DNA of 64,000 nucleotides from Alteromonas sp. KUL49 (GCF_006538345.1 NZ_BJKL01000001.1:310001-374000); one strand, 5' to 3'. Shown: positions 28,073-37,838, counted from the stretch's first letter. A program made the numbers and translations. The notes: generated from the letters alone by a model not told the origin.

Positions 28073-29095
28073 ATGAAACGATTATTTTTAACCGCGCTGT
28101 TAACTAGCGCATTGAGTATGGCAGGTGCGGCAACAGCAGAAGAGCAAGCGCCTGTTGCTATCGCAATTCATGGTGGCGCGGGCACTATTTTGAAAGCTAA
28201 CTTAACGCCTGAGCAAGATCAGGCGTATCGCGATAAGTTAAATGAAGCCGTAATCGCAGGCTATGCAGTATTGAAAAACGGCGGCTCAAGCACCGATGCC
28301 ATTATTGCCGCCATTGAAATCATGGAAGCGTCACCCTTGTTTAATGCCGGGGTAGGCGCGGTTTATACCTGGGAGGCAGAGCACGAGTTAGACGCCTCTA
28401 TTATGGAAGGTGATACCTTAAACGCAGGGGCTGTGGCGGGTGTGAAAACTATCGCAAGCCCTATTGCCGCAGCCCGTGCAGTAATGGATCATTCAGTACA
28501 TGTCATGCTTAGCGGTGAAGGTGCGCAAGCATTTGCAGTAGAGCAAGGGCTGGCTATGGTTGAAAATAGTCATTTTGATACCGAACGCAGAATGCGTGCA
28601 CTTGAAAAGGTTAAAGCCCGTTTACTCGAGAATGACCATGCATCGTTAATTGTTGACCCAGCTACGGTGGATTACAAATTCGGCACTGTGGGCGCGGTCG
28701 CCCTAGATGCAAATGGCAATATTGCGGCGGGCACCTCAACGGGGGGGATGACTGCCAAGCGGTGGGGACGTGTGGGTGACTCGCCAATTATTGGTGCGGG
28801 AACATGGGCAGACAATAGCAGTTGTGCAGTGTCAGCCACAGGGCATGGTGAATTTTTTATTCGCAACCACGTGGCCGCAGATATTTGTTCAAGAGTGAAG
28901 TATCAAGGTGTGACCATAGCCGAAGCGGGTGAAACCGTGATGCAAGACGTACTCTTGCCCATGGGAGGTACCGGCGGTGTGATTATTATCGACGCCGAAG
29001 GAAACATTGCCATGCCGTTCAATACCGAAGGAATGTATCGCGCTTCTGTTGATGTAAACGGCGAAGTAACGGTGGCGATTTACAAAGAAAACTAA
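28073..29095 (+). CDS. Isoaspartyl peptidase / L-asparaginase, periplasmic
   Basis: Ntn-hydrolase of the plant-type asparaginase family (IaaA-like), 340 residues with a signal peptide ending near GAATA. Conserved parts: AIAIHGGAGT at the N-terminus of the mature enzyme, the autocleavage site FGTVGAVALD with the nucleophile Thr, and STGGMTAKRWGRVGDSPIIGAGTWAD. It splits itself into two subunits and removes isoaspartyl residues from peptides or hydrolyses asparagine. ATG at 28073 has AAGGA 6 bases upstream. It lies about 80 bases after the LACTB-like gene and may share its transcript. Confidence 0.94.
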   Translation: MKRLFLTALLTSALSMAGAATAEEQAPVAIAIHGGAGTILKANLTPEQDQAYRDKLNEAVIAGYAVLKNGGSSTDAIIAAIEIMEASPLFNAGVGAVYTWEAEHELDASIMEGDTLNAGAVAGVKTIASPIAAARAVMDHSVHVMLSGEGAQAFAVEQGLAMVENSHFDTERRMRALEKVKARLLENDHASLIVDPATVDYKFGTVGAVALDANGNIAAGTSTGGMTAKRWGRVGDSPIIGAGTWADNSSCAVSATGHGEFFIRNHVAADICSRVKYQGVTIAEAGETVMQDVLLPMGGTGGVIIIDAEGNIAMPFNTEGMYRASVDVNGEVTVAIYKEN

Positions 29096-29110
29096 CAGTC
29101 TGTTAGACTG

Positions 29111-29971
29111 CTAGTCTTTAAAAAACGTTCGGTAGCGCGCTGGGGTTACACCAACCATATGCTTGAAACTCTGCGTCATGTGGCTTTGATGTGTAAAACC
29201 CAACTGAGCGCTGATTTGTGAGAGAGGCAACTTAGTCTTGAGCTGCTTTTTTGCCTCTTCTATTCGCAACCAGCTAACGAAACTTGCCGGGGATTCACCA
29301 AAACTGAGCTTAAACATTTTGGCAAAATGGTGCGGACTTAGATTAACTTCCTTTGCCAATTCCGCAATAGTAATTTTATGGCCCAGTGAGTCCATGATAT
29401 GAGCGAAAACTTGACGGCGATGTTGTGGTGAAAGTCCACCTACAACTTCTCTGGATTTAACGTTAAATCCATTAAATTCGCTGACTATCTTGTCGAGTAG
29501 TTTGTAGCTTACTTGTTCAGCAAATAGCTCACCGTTGGCGGTATTTAAACGTTTTGCTGAAAAGTATTTCAGAAATAACTGGTGTAGGTCGTCGTCTTTC
29601 AAAAATACTTTATCGGTGAGTTCGATAAAGCGAGTATCCATTTGGTGCGTGCTTGCGGCAAAGTGGTTGACTAGTGTTTTGCTAAAATAAATGTGTGCAA
29701 ATTCAGTTCGTTGTTTAATTTGCCAGGTTGAATCTTGTGATTGAGCCATGAAGCAAAATTGGCCAGCGCTACCTTTCTTCGAAGGTTGATCAAGTCGAAT
29801 ATTGTTTTCGCCGCCTTGCAAATACAGGCTCAAAGTATGGAAGTCATCATTTTGATAAACAACGTTGTGGCCTTCTTCTACTTGCCAGTGCTTTAGACCA
29901 ATATCACTCTTCAGCTCAGAATTCACCTTGGTTTGCGGTGTAACTAACGTATTAAAATGTCTAGTGTCCAT
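29111..29971 (-). CDS. AraC-family transcriptional regulator
   Basis: About 286 residues from the ATG at 29971 (the frame extends to an ATG at 30031). The N-terminal 180 residues form a cupin-like effector domain that is not specific. The C-terminal 100 residues are the double helix-turn-helix: ITIAELAKEVNLSPHHFAKMFKLSFGESPASFVSWLRIEEAKKQL, then SQISAQLGFTHQSHMTQSFKHMVGVTPARYR. Convergent with the isoaspartyl peptidase gene and divergent from the small secreted protein/GGT pair, which it may control. Confidence 0.9.
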   Translation of the reverse strand: MDTRHFNTLVTPQTKVNSELKSDIGLKHWQVEEGHNVVYQNDDFHTLSLYLQGGENNIRLDQPSKKGSAGQFCFMAQSQDSTWQIKQRTEFAHIYFSKTLVNHFAASTHQMDTRFIELTDKVFLKDDDLHQLFLKYFSAKRLNTANGELFAEQVSYKLLDKIVSEFNGFNVKSREVVGGLSPQHRRQVFAHIMDSLGHKITIAELAKEVNLSPHHFAKMFKLSFGESPASFVSWLRIEEAKKQLKTKLPLSQISAQLGFTHQSHMTQSFKHMVGVTPARYRTFFKD

Positions 29972-30157
29972 ATAGAAGTTGTTGAGCGCTGTTTGATTCA
30001 ATAACCACAAGATTTTGATATTTCTAAGCACATTATAATGCCAAGCTCTAGGGTTAAAGATAACTAAACTGGATGATGAATAGAAGCTGTTTTACTTGTC
30101 AGTAGTGACAGTTGTCTGCAATCGAACCTGTTAGTAGTAGGTATAAGGACTACTCCA

Positions 30158-30409
30158 ATGAAGAAGCGTACAGCACAATGCATTCTTATTAGTGCCCTGT
30201 TGGCACCTATGGGTGTTCATGTGTTTGCATACATGGACGATCAGCATCTAAAAAGCTATGACACACCGGAGTGCGAAGCTTTTGAAAGGATTGAAGTTCC
30301 TGAAACATACCGATGGCTACCCAGACGGTATAAGCAGGAAGATAGCGGTGTGTTTTTTACGACTAGAGAGCAATGTGAATCCTCGTTGCGATCTCATGGT
30401 GTAGGATAA
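30158..30409 (+). CDS. Small secreted protein, 83 aa, unknown
   Basis: Short gene with a good ribosome site (AAGGA, 8-9 bases from the ATG) and a signal peptide (CILISALLAPMGVHVFA). The mature part is about 60 residues with two cysteines (PECEAF; REQCESS) that could form one disulfide. No family recognised. It ends 4 bases before the gamma-glutamyltransferase gene, which supports reality and co-translation. Confidence 0.7.
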   Translation: MKKRTAQCILISALLAPMGVHVFAYMDDQHLKSYDTPECEAFERIEVPETYRWLPRRYKQEDSGVFFTTREQCESSLRSHGVG

Positions 30410-30413
30410 AAAG

Positions 30414-32153
30414 ATGCACCGGATAACACGTATTTTGTTATGGTTTGTCGCCATTTTAGTACTAGTAGCGGTATCTGCCCTTGTCGCTGGATTATCATTT
30501 AAAGCAGGGTTAGGCACCCCCTCCGACAACTATAAGAAAAATGCCGTGTATGCCCCTAACGGTGTTGTAGCAACCAGTCAGCCATTGGCAAGTCAAGCTG
30601 GGCTAACGGTGTTGAAAAATGGCGGTAATGCAGTGGACGCAGCAGTTACCGCGGCGGCAGTGTTGAGCGTAGTAGAGCCCCACATGACGGGTATCGGCGG
30701 CGACATGTTTGCCATTTTATGGTCCCAACAAGAGCAGCGTTTAATCGGTGTAGACGGCAGTGGTCATGCGGGCGCCCTCATGACCCGAGAAGCTATTGGT
30801 GATAGGGGTAGAGTTCCTGATGACGGTGCCAAGTCTATTACGCTTCCGGGGGCGTTGAGTGGTTGGGCAATGTTGTTAGAGTCCCACGGCACGATCTCAT
30901 TGGCTCAAGCTTTGGCGCCGGCAATTGCACTAGCAGAGAACGGATTTCCCATTTCTGATGTTACCGCTACTGAGTGGGCGCTATTTGAGAGCAAGCTTAA
31001 CTGGGATCAAGGGGCAAGAGCCACGTTTTTGATGAATGAAGCGAGAACACCCCACGTCGGTGAGTGGTTTTACAACCCAGACTATGCCAATACATTAACC
31101 TTGATTGCAGAGCAAGGGCCAGAGGTTCTGTATGGCGGGGCACTGGGCATAAAAATAGCAGACCGAGTGCAAGCGTTGGGCGGTTTTTTAACCCAAGAGG
31201 ATTTTGCTAATTATCGTGCAAGATGGGTTACGCCTCTATCTGTACCTTTCAAAGATTATCAATTGTGGGAACTTCCGCCGAATGGTCAAGGCATCGCTGC
31301 ATTGGAAATGTTAAAGATTCTTGAAGCCTACGATTTAGCTAAAATGGGACATAACTCAGTCGAGTATTTACACCATTTAATTGAAGCGAAAAAACTGGCA
31401 TATGCTGATTTAGAAGCCTTTGTTGGCGACCCTGAGTTTATGCAAGTCACCCCACAGCAAATGTTATCAGATGAGGTTATTGCTAACAGACGTGCTCAGA
31501 TTAATCCGCAGATGGCATTAGAAAGAGCAAATCCCGACCCTTCACTAAATACCAGTGAAACCACGTATTTAAGCGTGGCTGACAGTGAGGGAAATATGGT
31601 GTCGTTTATCAATAGTTTGGCCGGATCTTTTGGTTCAGGCATTGTGGTACCGGGAACGGGTTTTGCGTTGCAAAATAGAGGGGTTGGTTTGTCGATGCAG
31701 CCCAATCGCGCTAATTCAGTAGCGCCTGGTCGCAGACCGTTTCACACTATTATTCCAGGATTTGTCACTAAGACTAATGAGCGAGGTGAGCAAATCCCAT
31801 GGTTGAGTTACGGTATCGTGGGTGGTGCGCAGCAACCTCAAGCCCATGTACAAGTGTTGTTGAACATCGTGTTGTTTGGTATGGACGTTCAAGAAGCCAT
31901 TGATGCTCCAAGGTTTCGCCACTGGGAAGACAACAACGTAAGCTTTGAACAATCCATTCCTCAAAGCACCGTTGATACATTGATATCAATGGGTCATGCA
32001 CCCCAAGATCCTCTCATGTCTACCGCGCAAAGGGTATTCCTAGGCAACAACCGAGGCCTGATATTTGGTGGTGGTCAAGGTGTTTTAAAATTAGAAAAAG
32101 GCTATGTGGCTGGATCTGACTCCAGACGAGATGGTGCAGCAGTCGCTCACTAG
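30414..32153 (+). CDS. Gamma-glutamyltransferase, membrane-anchored
   Basis: Ntn-hydrolase acting on glutathione and gamma-glutamyl compounds in the periplasm. The 579-residue product has an N-terminal anchor helix (ILLWFVAILVLVAVSALVAGL), GG(N)AVDAAV and HMTGIGGDMFAI in the large subunit, and the self-cleavage site TSETTYLSVAD with Thr as nucleophile; the residue after the Thr pair is Tyr, whereas E. coli Ggt has His. The oxyanion segment is NSLAGSFGSGIVVPGTGFALQNRG. Coupled to the preceding small gene. Confidence 0.93.
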   Translation: MHRITRILLWFVAILVLVAVSALVAGLSFKAGLGTPSDNYKKNAVYAPNGVVATSQPLASQAGLTVLKNGGNAVDAAVTAAAVLSVVEPHMTGIGGDMFAILWSQQEQRLIGVDGSGHAGALMTREAIGDRGRVPDDGAKSITLPGALSGWAMLLESHGTISLAQALAPAIALAENGFPISDVTATEWALFESKLNWDQGARATFLMNEARTPHVGEWFYNPDYANTLTLIAEQGPEVLYGGALGIKIADRVQALGGFLTQEDFANYRARWVTPLSVPFKDYQLWELPPNGQGIAALEMLKILEAYDLAKMGHNSVEYLHHLIEAKKLAYADLEAFVGDPEFMQVTPQQMLSDEVIANRRAQINPQMALERANPDPSLNTSETTYLSVADSEGNMVSFINSLAGSFGSGIVVPGTGFALQNRGVGLSMQPNRANSVAPGRRPFHTIIPGFVTKTNERGEQIPWLSYGIVGGAQQPQAHVQVLLNIVLFGMDVQEAIDAPRFRHWEDNNVSFEQSIPQSTVDTLISMGHAPQDPLMSTAQRVFLGNNRGLIFGGGQGVLKLEKGYVAGSDSRRDGAAVAH

Positions 32154-32235
32154 GGTAGCAATTTATCGCTATTTGCGCTTTTCATACATAACAATGCGAT
32201 TTCAGCATTAAAATGTAGTGCTTAGCGGAGAATGT

Positions 32236-34422
32236 ATGCGCGATATTAGAGTTATTGGATTAGTCTTTATCTGGTCTTTGTGGTTGTTCGCCTGCGGTAG
32301 CACTCAAAATGAGGTAGGTACCACATTACGACCAACACAGGTGGAAACTGTCGACTATTTTACCGACACCGGTCTGAGCAACCCAATAGCAAGCTTACAA
32401 CATCCCGCCGGTGAACACGCCAATGGTGTGACTTACATCACCTACCAAGGCCTATACGAAGACCCTTACGTAGCGGCATATAATCACCACACCAGTGAGT
32501 GGCAGGGGCCTTTTAAGGCGGGAGTCAGCGATATGGGAAAAGATCCCAATCGCAAGATAGACAATCACGGTAAGCCCGCCATGATCATTGACGACCTAGG
32601 TTATATTCATATCGCTTTTGGTGGTCATGGTGGCGTTCCCTCAATGGGAGAAAATACCCTTGGCAACTACAATTATGGGCGGCTACAGCATGTAGTATCC
32701 AAGCGCCCCTACGATATTACAGAGTGGGAATATCTTGATAATGTCTCGCCTTTTGGTACCTACAATCAATGGGTGAAAATGAGCAATGGCGATCTCTATT
32801 TGATATATCGCCACGGCGCGCATCAAAGCGACTGGGTTTATCAAAAGTCGACAGATCATGGCCGCACGTTTTCACCACCGGTATCTATATTGAAAACTCA
32901 ACGTCGTCAGGATGGGCAAGGAGTCGATGCTTGGTACGCTTGGTTTGGTGAGGCTGCAGACGACAACATTTTGGTCTCCTATAACTATCACCTATGTGGA
33001 AATAGTCATCCAAATGGACGTCATCTAGGTGCGCGTTTTAATGGTTACTACATGCAGCTTGATACTAAAACGGATACGTGGAGTAATGTGAATGATGTTC
33101 CTCTGTCTTTACCTGTAACACGAGATATTGCAAACGAGATGACCCAGGTCGTTAATACCGAAGGTACAGACGATTGGACAGGTTACTCAAGCGTATATTG
33201 GGACCAACTCAATCACCCGCACGTTAGGTTTTCGTTCGGCAATCATAGCAATCGTCACCAAGTGAGCCAATTGAAACCTCGCTATTTTCGTTGGGATGGT
33301 GAGCGTTGGAACATCAGTGAACCAAATCAACTCCCAGTGTCAAAGGGTGACGCCAATGTTATGTCTGATACTCACACCAGTTTGCTTTTAGCAAGCAAAG
33401 GCAAAAACAACACCCATGTTATCTCCTGGTGGAATACCTCAGATGGTGGGAATACCTTTACGCAAGGAGATGAAGTGCTATCAACCGCCAAAGGTAGCTT
33501 TGCTGTGAGTTCTTTTATCCGTAATGCTCACCCAGATGCATTACTGATTGCCTCAGAAAAGGTTAAAGGTACACATTTGAGAAGAATGTTTCTGGTGGGG
33601 GAAAATGGTCCCGTTCAGCGCAGCACTGCTACCGCCCATCACACCACTGAGGCACAACGGGCTTACTATGAGATTGGTAATGATACTAGCGATCCCAATG
33701 TAGCTTTCGAAAAGGCGAGTGGTGCACCTTGGCAGCAGGTTTTGTTTGATGAAGGTACTGGTGATTGGCAGGATCATTGGTTTTCTGACGGTCTTGTGGG
33801 AACGATTGAGAACACGCCAGATGGTATGCATATTAGTGCAGGCCCTGAAGCGGAAAATCACGCGCATCATTTTGTCGTGTGGTCAAAGCAAGCCTTTAGT
33901 GGAGATGTCAAAGTTGAGTACGACTTCACCCGTACCGATGACGCAGAGCTCTACGTGAACATTCTGTATCTACTGGCAACGGGAGAGAAAGCACTTGGGT
34001 TTGATGAAGATATTATGGCGTGGCGCAACTATCGCGATGAGCCCTACATGCGTCATTACTTCGACAATATGAACACCTATCACATCAGTTATGCTGCCTT
34101 TGGTTTGGGTGAACCAGATGCTCCTGATGATTATGTTCGCGCACGCCGTTACCTACCGTTAGCAAAAAGGCGTTTAGCCGGGACGGCACTAGAGGGTGAC
34201 AATATCAACACCGGATTTTTCGAGAAGGGCGTACCCCACCATATTACCGTGATTAAGCGGGGCGATAACTTATGGATGCAGGTTGAGAATGCAGAGCAAA
34301 AACAAGTGTATCGATGGCAGACCAATAGCCACCCAAATGTTGAAGCGGGTAGAATTGGTCTTCGCCATATGTATACAAGAAGCGCACTCTACAAGAACTT
34401 TACGGTTTCGGTATTGAAGTAG
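32236..34422 (+). CDS. Lipoprotein with BNR_4 beta-propeller and DUF1961 lectin-like domain; putative ulvan-lyase-type polysaccharide lyase
   Basis: A 728-residue outer-membrane or surface lipoprotein: lipobox LWLFAC at about residue 20. Residues 50-440 form a propeller with blade motifs such as DNHGKPAMIIDDLGYIHIAFGGHGG, YQKSTDHGRTFSPP and SYNYHLCGNSHPNGRH; this is the BNR_4 type found in ulvan lyases (PL24/PL25). Residues 500-728 match the DUF1961 jelly-roll type (KVEYDFTRTDDAELYVNILYL ending GRIGLRHMYTRSALYKNFTV). His and Tyr residues that could serve as lyase catalysts are present, but substrate cannot be fixed. ATG at 32236 has GGAG 5 bases upstream. Followed convergently by the sugar porter. 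Confidence 0.78.
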   Translation: MRDIRVIGLVFIWSLWLFACGSTQNEVGTTLRPTQVETVDYFTDTGLSNPIASLQHPAGEHANGVTYITYQGLYEDPYVAAYNHHTSEWQGPFKAGVSDMGKDPNRKIDNHGKPAMIIDDLGYIHIAFGGHGGVPSMGENTLGNYNYGRLQHVVSKRPYDITEWEYLDNVSPFGTYNQWVKMSNGDLYLIYRHGAHQSDWVYQKSTDHGRTFSPPVSILKTQRRQDGQGVDAWYAWFGEAADDNILVSYNYHLCGNSHPNGRHLGARFNGYYMQLDTKTDTWSNVNDVPLSLPVTRDIANEMTQVVNTEGTDDWTGYSSVYWDQLNHPHVRFSFGNHSNRHQVSQLKPRYFRWDGERWNISEPNQLPVSKGDANVMSDTHTSLLLASKGKNNTHVISWWNTSDGGNTFTQGDEVLSTAKGSFAVSSFIRNAHPDALLIASEKVKGTHLRRMFLVGENGPVQRSTATAHHTTEAQRAYYEIGNDTSDPNVAFEKASGAPWQQVLFDEGTGDWQDHWFSDGLVGTIENTPDGMHISAGPEAENHAHHFVVWSKQAFSGDVKVEYDFTRTDDAELYVNILYLLATGEKALGFDEDIMAWRNYRDEPYMRHYFDNMNTYHISYAAFGLGEPDAPDDYVRARRYLPLAKRRLAGTALEGDNINTGFFEKGVPHHITVIKRGDNLWMQVENAEQKQVYRWQTNSHPNVEAGRIGLRHMYTRSALYKNFTVSVLK

Positions 34423-34429
34423 TACAGTC

Positions 34430-35827
34430 TTATTGCATATCCTCAAGCTCGATGCCTTTGGTTTCGTGCACCATGAGGTAAACAAATACAATAGACGTTG
34501 CGGCACCCAGTAAATAGAGTCCGTAAGCACCTGCCAAACCTACACTGGTGAGAAGTATTGGGAAACTGATGGCAATAAGGAAGTTGCTTCCCCACTGGGC
34601 TAGCCCACTTACTGCAAGCCCTGAACCGCGAATACTATTGGGGAACATCTCTCCCAACATGACCCACATTACTGGCCCCCACGATAGGTTAAAGAAGAAG
34701 ACGTAAGCGTTGGCCGCAATTAAGGTCAACGCGCCTTGTGTCCCTAAATTAAGGTTGCCGTTCACATCAACAGTGGCATTGGTAAAGGTAAATACCATGA
34801 CAGCTAAGCATACTGTCATGCCCGCGGAGCCAATGATTAAAAAGGGTTTTCGTCCTAACTTGTCGATAAGCGCCATGGTAATCAAACAGGCGAGTATACT
34901 CACACCACCACTAATAATGTTGATGAGTAATGCATCTGATTCGGCAAAGCCCACCGCTTGCCACAGTACCGCGCCGTAGTAAAAGACGACATTGATTCCT
35001 ACGAGTTGTTGGAAAGTTGCCAACCCCAAGCCGACCCAAACTATGGTTTTTAAACCTCCACTTTTGGCAATAAGCCCCGAAAATCCAAGTGCGCCCTGCG
35101 CTTCATTATCGAGGGATTGTTTGATGTCGTTGAGCTTGTGTTGAGCTTCAACCTCTCCGTAAAGTTTACTGAGGACCGCACTTGCTTCTCCGTGCTGATG
35201 GGTAGCTACTAGATAACGGGGGCTCTCAGGAATGACAAAGAGCAGAACAAAAAATAGGGTCGCCGGTATGAGTTCCATCCAGAACATCCAACGCCAAGCT
35301 TCGTAGTTAAGCCAGAAAGCTGTCGTTGAGTGGCCTGCTATTTCGGCTAAAAAGTAGTTGCTGATAAAAGCAGAAAACAACCCAACAATGATGGCAATTT
35401 GTTGCAAACTAGAGAGGCGACCGCGGTATTGGGCGGGAGCGATTTCACTGATATACGCAGGTGCCATTACCGAAGCGGCACCGACTGCAAGACCGCCCAA
35501 AATACGATAAATGACGAATGACATGGAAGAATCGGCAATACCAGAACCCCAGGCACTAACCACAAAAAGTACTGCCGAAACCTGCAAGAGTTTTTTCCGG
35601 CCAAATTTATCTGCCAATCGGCCTGCAGCTAGTGCGCCCGCTGCACAGCCCAATAGCATACTTGCTACGTTAAACCCTGTACCAACTGAGTCTGAGTTGA
35701 ATGCGAGTTTTAAACCATCGACCGTGCCGTTGATCACACCGCTGTCGAACCCAAATAAGAAGCCACCAATAGTTGCCACCAAAGAGATGAGTACAACAAA
35801 CTTCATATTATCGGCGCTATTGCTCAT
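34430..35827 (-). CDS. MFS sugar porter (sugar:H+ symporter family)
   Basis: About 465 residues, twelve helices. Sugar-porter signatures: GRLADKFGRKK after helix 2, RILGGLAVGAASVMAPAYISEIAPAQYRG, FVIPESPRYLV at the end of the first half, QQLVGINVVFYYG in helix 7 and ALIDKLGRKP. Substrates of the family are hexoses or pentoses such as glucose, galactose or xylose. ATG 35827 has GGGGATT upstream; an ATG at 35848 is possible. It follows fecR on the same strand after about 75 bases and may be in the fecI-fecR transcript. Confidence 0.92.
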   Translation of the reverse strand: MSNSADNMKFVVLISLVATIGGFLFGFDSGVINGTVDGLKLAFNSDSVGTGFNVASMLLGCAAGALAAGRLADKFGRKKLLQVSAVLFVVSAWGSGIADSSMSFVIYRILGGLAVGAASVMAPAYISEIAPAQYRGRLSSLQQIAIIVGLFSAFISNYFLAEIAGHSTTAFWLNYEAWRWMFWMELIPATLFFVLLFVIPESPRYLVATHQHGEASAVLSKLYGEVEAQHKLNDIKQSLDNEAQGALGFSGLIAKSGGLKTIVWVGLGLATFQQLVGINVVFYYGAVLWQAVGFAESDALLINIISGGVSILACLITMALIDKLGRKPFLIIGSAGMTVCLAVMVFTFTNATVDVNGNLNLGTQGALTLIAANAYVFFFNLSWGPVMWVMLGEMFPNSIRGSGLAVSGLAQWGSNFLIAISFPILLTSVGLAGAYGLYLLGAATSIVFVYLMVHETKGIELEDMQ

Positions 35828-35903
35828 GAGGAATCCCCAATTATCCATTGAATTATGCTGAAAGAGTGGCCCAAAACGGAAGTGCTTTGGGCCTCGAGAT
35901 AGG

Positions 35904-36932
35904 TTAGCGATGCAAGCGAATGACGTCGCCTTCGAGCTTTTGGTGAGAGATATCTAAGTTTTGCTCGATAGCTGCTAAAAGAGTGTCTACGTCTTGAGTT
36001 TTAAATAGGCCGGCAATACGCAGCGCTTTGATGTCATCGTCACTAAATTCAAAAGCGTATTGAGTGTAGCGGCTCACTTCTTGTAGCGCGTCTTCCAAGG
36101 ATTCTCCACGAAAGATTAAGCTGCCCTGTTGCCACGATAAATTGGCATTCATGTCCTCATTACTGATTGGCGTAACGTCTGCATTTAACTCTCCGAGCTG
36201 CACCATTTGCCCTTGGCTAACGGCCAGTGAGCTAGTGGGGAGTGCTACGTTGTCCAACATTAACGGGTTTTGAGCGGGATTTTCTTCGGCTACAAGTACC
36301 TTACCGTCGGTAACAATGAGTTCTACTTCAGTATCTTGAATCTCTACATTAAATGCAGTACCGACCGCTTGAATTATCTGACCACCCGCATAGACCGACA
36401 AGGGTTGCGCTTTATTATGAGCAACAGTGACGTGTAACTCCCCGCGCTCTAATTCAAATAAGCGTTGTTTGTCGGTATAGGTGACTCTGACTTTACTGTC
36501 GGTGTTTAGTACTACCTTAGTTTTATCTTGCATGTAAAAAGTGGCTTGCTCACCCAATGTGGTTTCAAACTCTTGTTGAACAATAATCGATTGGGCTGGA
36601 GATACCTCTTGGCCAAGTTTAAAGAACACTCCACTTACCAGCATGGCAACGAGCACAAAACTGGCAGCCATAGCTTTAGCCTTGGTGCCCCAACCATTTT
36701 GCTCAGGTTCTGCTTCTGGCTCTGGGAATACTTCTGCGAGGGTACTAACTGCGTCCATTTTGTCCCACAACTTGGCGTATTTAAAAAATAGCGTGTGGTG
36801 TTGTGGTGACTGGTGTAGCCAAGAGCGAAAAGCTTTGCTTTCTTCTGGGCTGAGTTCTCTGTCGATTTTGACTATCCAATCAATGGCCTGATCTTCAATA
36901 CTGGCAGTATTGAGGTTAATAACGTTGTTCAT
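35904..36932 (-). CDS. FecR-family anti-sigma factor / signal transducer
   Basis: A 342-residue inner-membrane regulator. The cytoplasmic DUF4880 domain (IDWIVKIDRELSPEESKAFRSWLHQSPQHHTLFFKYAKLW) binds the sigma factor; one helix follows at about residue 95 (AMAASFVLVAMLVSGVFF); the periplasmic FecR domain (ERGELHVTVAHN; VGTAFNVEI) and a C-terminal DUF4974 secretin-like domain would contact the receptor's STN domain. Its start overlaps the sigma factor stop by 4 bases. Confidence 0.93.
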   Translation of the reverse strand: MNNVINLNTASIEDQAIDWIVKIDRELSPEESKAFRSWLHQSPQHHTLFFKYAKLWDKMDAVSTLAEVFPEPEAEPEQNGWGTKAKAMAASFVLVAMLVSGVFFKLGQEVSPAQSIIVQQEFETTLGEQATFYMQDKTKVVLNTDSKVRVTYTDKQRLFELERGELHVTVAHNKAQPLSVYAGGQIIQAVGTAFNVEIQDTEVELIVTDGKVLVAEENPAQNPLMLDNVALPTSSLAVSQGQMVQLGELNADVTPISNEDMNANLSWQQGSLIFRGESLEDALQEVSRYTQYAFEFSDDDIKALRIAGLFKTQDVDTLLAAIEQNLDISHQKLEGDVIRLHR

Positions 36933-37510
36933 GCACGATTCCCCCTTGCGACTGCCTGACGTTTGTTCTGCGTGGTACTCATTGTTGATGTGTCGAACTG
37001 AAGCATATAGCTGGCACAGCGTTTGAACCCTGCTGAGATATGTTTTTCAACGGTGTTTTCGCTGATGTTCATTTTGCTGGCGATTTCCTTTTGTGAGTAG
37101 CCATATACTTTTTTCAATACAAACACCTTTCGGCATTGCACGGGGAGTTGTCTAATCGCTTCACAAAAATGGCCAAACTCCTCACAGCTTGCCACTTGTT
37201 CAAAAATGCCATCGGGCTCGTCAAACTCTGCTGTGTTGAATTGCCACTCTTCACCAATGTCTTCCGCTAAGCGAGTTTCCGCCCGCTTGAGGTGATCAAA
37301 GGCAAGATTGCGTGCAGTCTTCATCAAAAACGAACGTGGTTGCTGTATCTCATCTTCATGTCCCAACTGACAAACCCGCACATAGGTTTCTTGCACTATG
37401 TCTTCGATTTCTTTTGGGGGCACAATACGAGACACCATCCTGACAATGCTGTCTTTCGCGGCAACAAATACTTGATGCATGGTGGACTGTTCAGTAACGA
37501 CTTTGTGCAT
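36929..37510 (-). CDS. ECF RNA polymerase sigma factor, FecI type
   Basis: A 193-residue sigma-70 family protein with region 2 (IVQETYVRVCQ; RSFLMKTARNLAFDHLKR) and region 4 (LPVQCRKVFVLKKVYGYSQKEIASKMNISENTVEKHISAGF). It is coupled to FecR and divergent from the STN-bearing TonB receptor, the standard arrangement for cell-surface signalling: substrate at the receptor releases the sigma factor, which turns on the receptor gene. The substrate is probably a carbohydrate here rather than iron, judged from neighbours. Confidence 0.94.
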   Translation of the reverse strand: MHKVVTEQSTMHQVFVAAKDSIVRMVSRIVPPKEIEDIVQETYVRVCQLGHEDEIQQPRSFLMKTARNLAFDHLKRAETRLAEDIGEEWQFNTAEFDEPDGIFEQVASCEEFGHFCEAIRQLPVQCRKVFVLKKVYGYSQKEIASKMNISENTVEKHISAGFKRCASYMLQFDTSTMSTTQNKRQAVARGNRA

Positions 37511-37838
37511 ACTCGCTCGTTTTTGGTGGCTTCATTTTCTGTTCACAGTGTCTATGACGATTGATGTTAAATAATCCGCCATAGAATTTAATGTTTTTTT
37601 AAAGAATTTGGTACAAGTTTGATAGGCAACGTATGTTTTCTATCGACAAAGTACACTTGAGAATAGAGTTTTATTACATGATGGCCTAAACATGATGTTT
37701 GTAATTTTATTGTTAACTTTGTTATGGTCGAAACACTGGGCTCTATGGCTTTAGCTTGCCTGCCTTGTCAAAAAGGCTGTGATTGCTAGCATGTAATCAA
37801 TTGAATTAAAACAATAATACACATAACGCTAACGTGAA
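37511..37838. promoter_or_regulatory. Divergent control region between FecI-type sigma gene and TonB receptor
   Basis: 328 non-coding AT-rich bases that must carry promoters for both directions, including a likely ECF-sigma promoter for the receptor. I see no certain -35/-10 pair and no strong hairpin. The receptor start has only a weak ribosome site. Confidence 0.5.
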
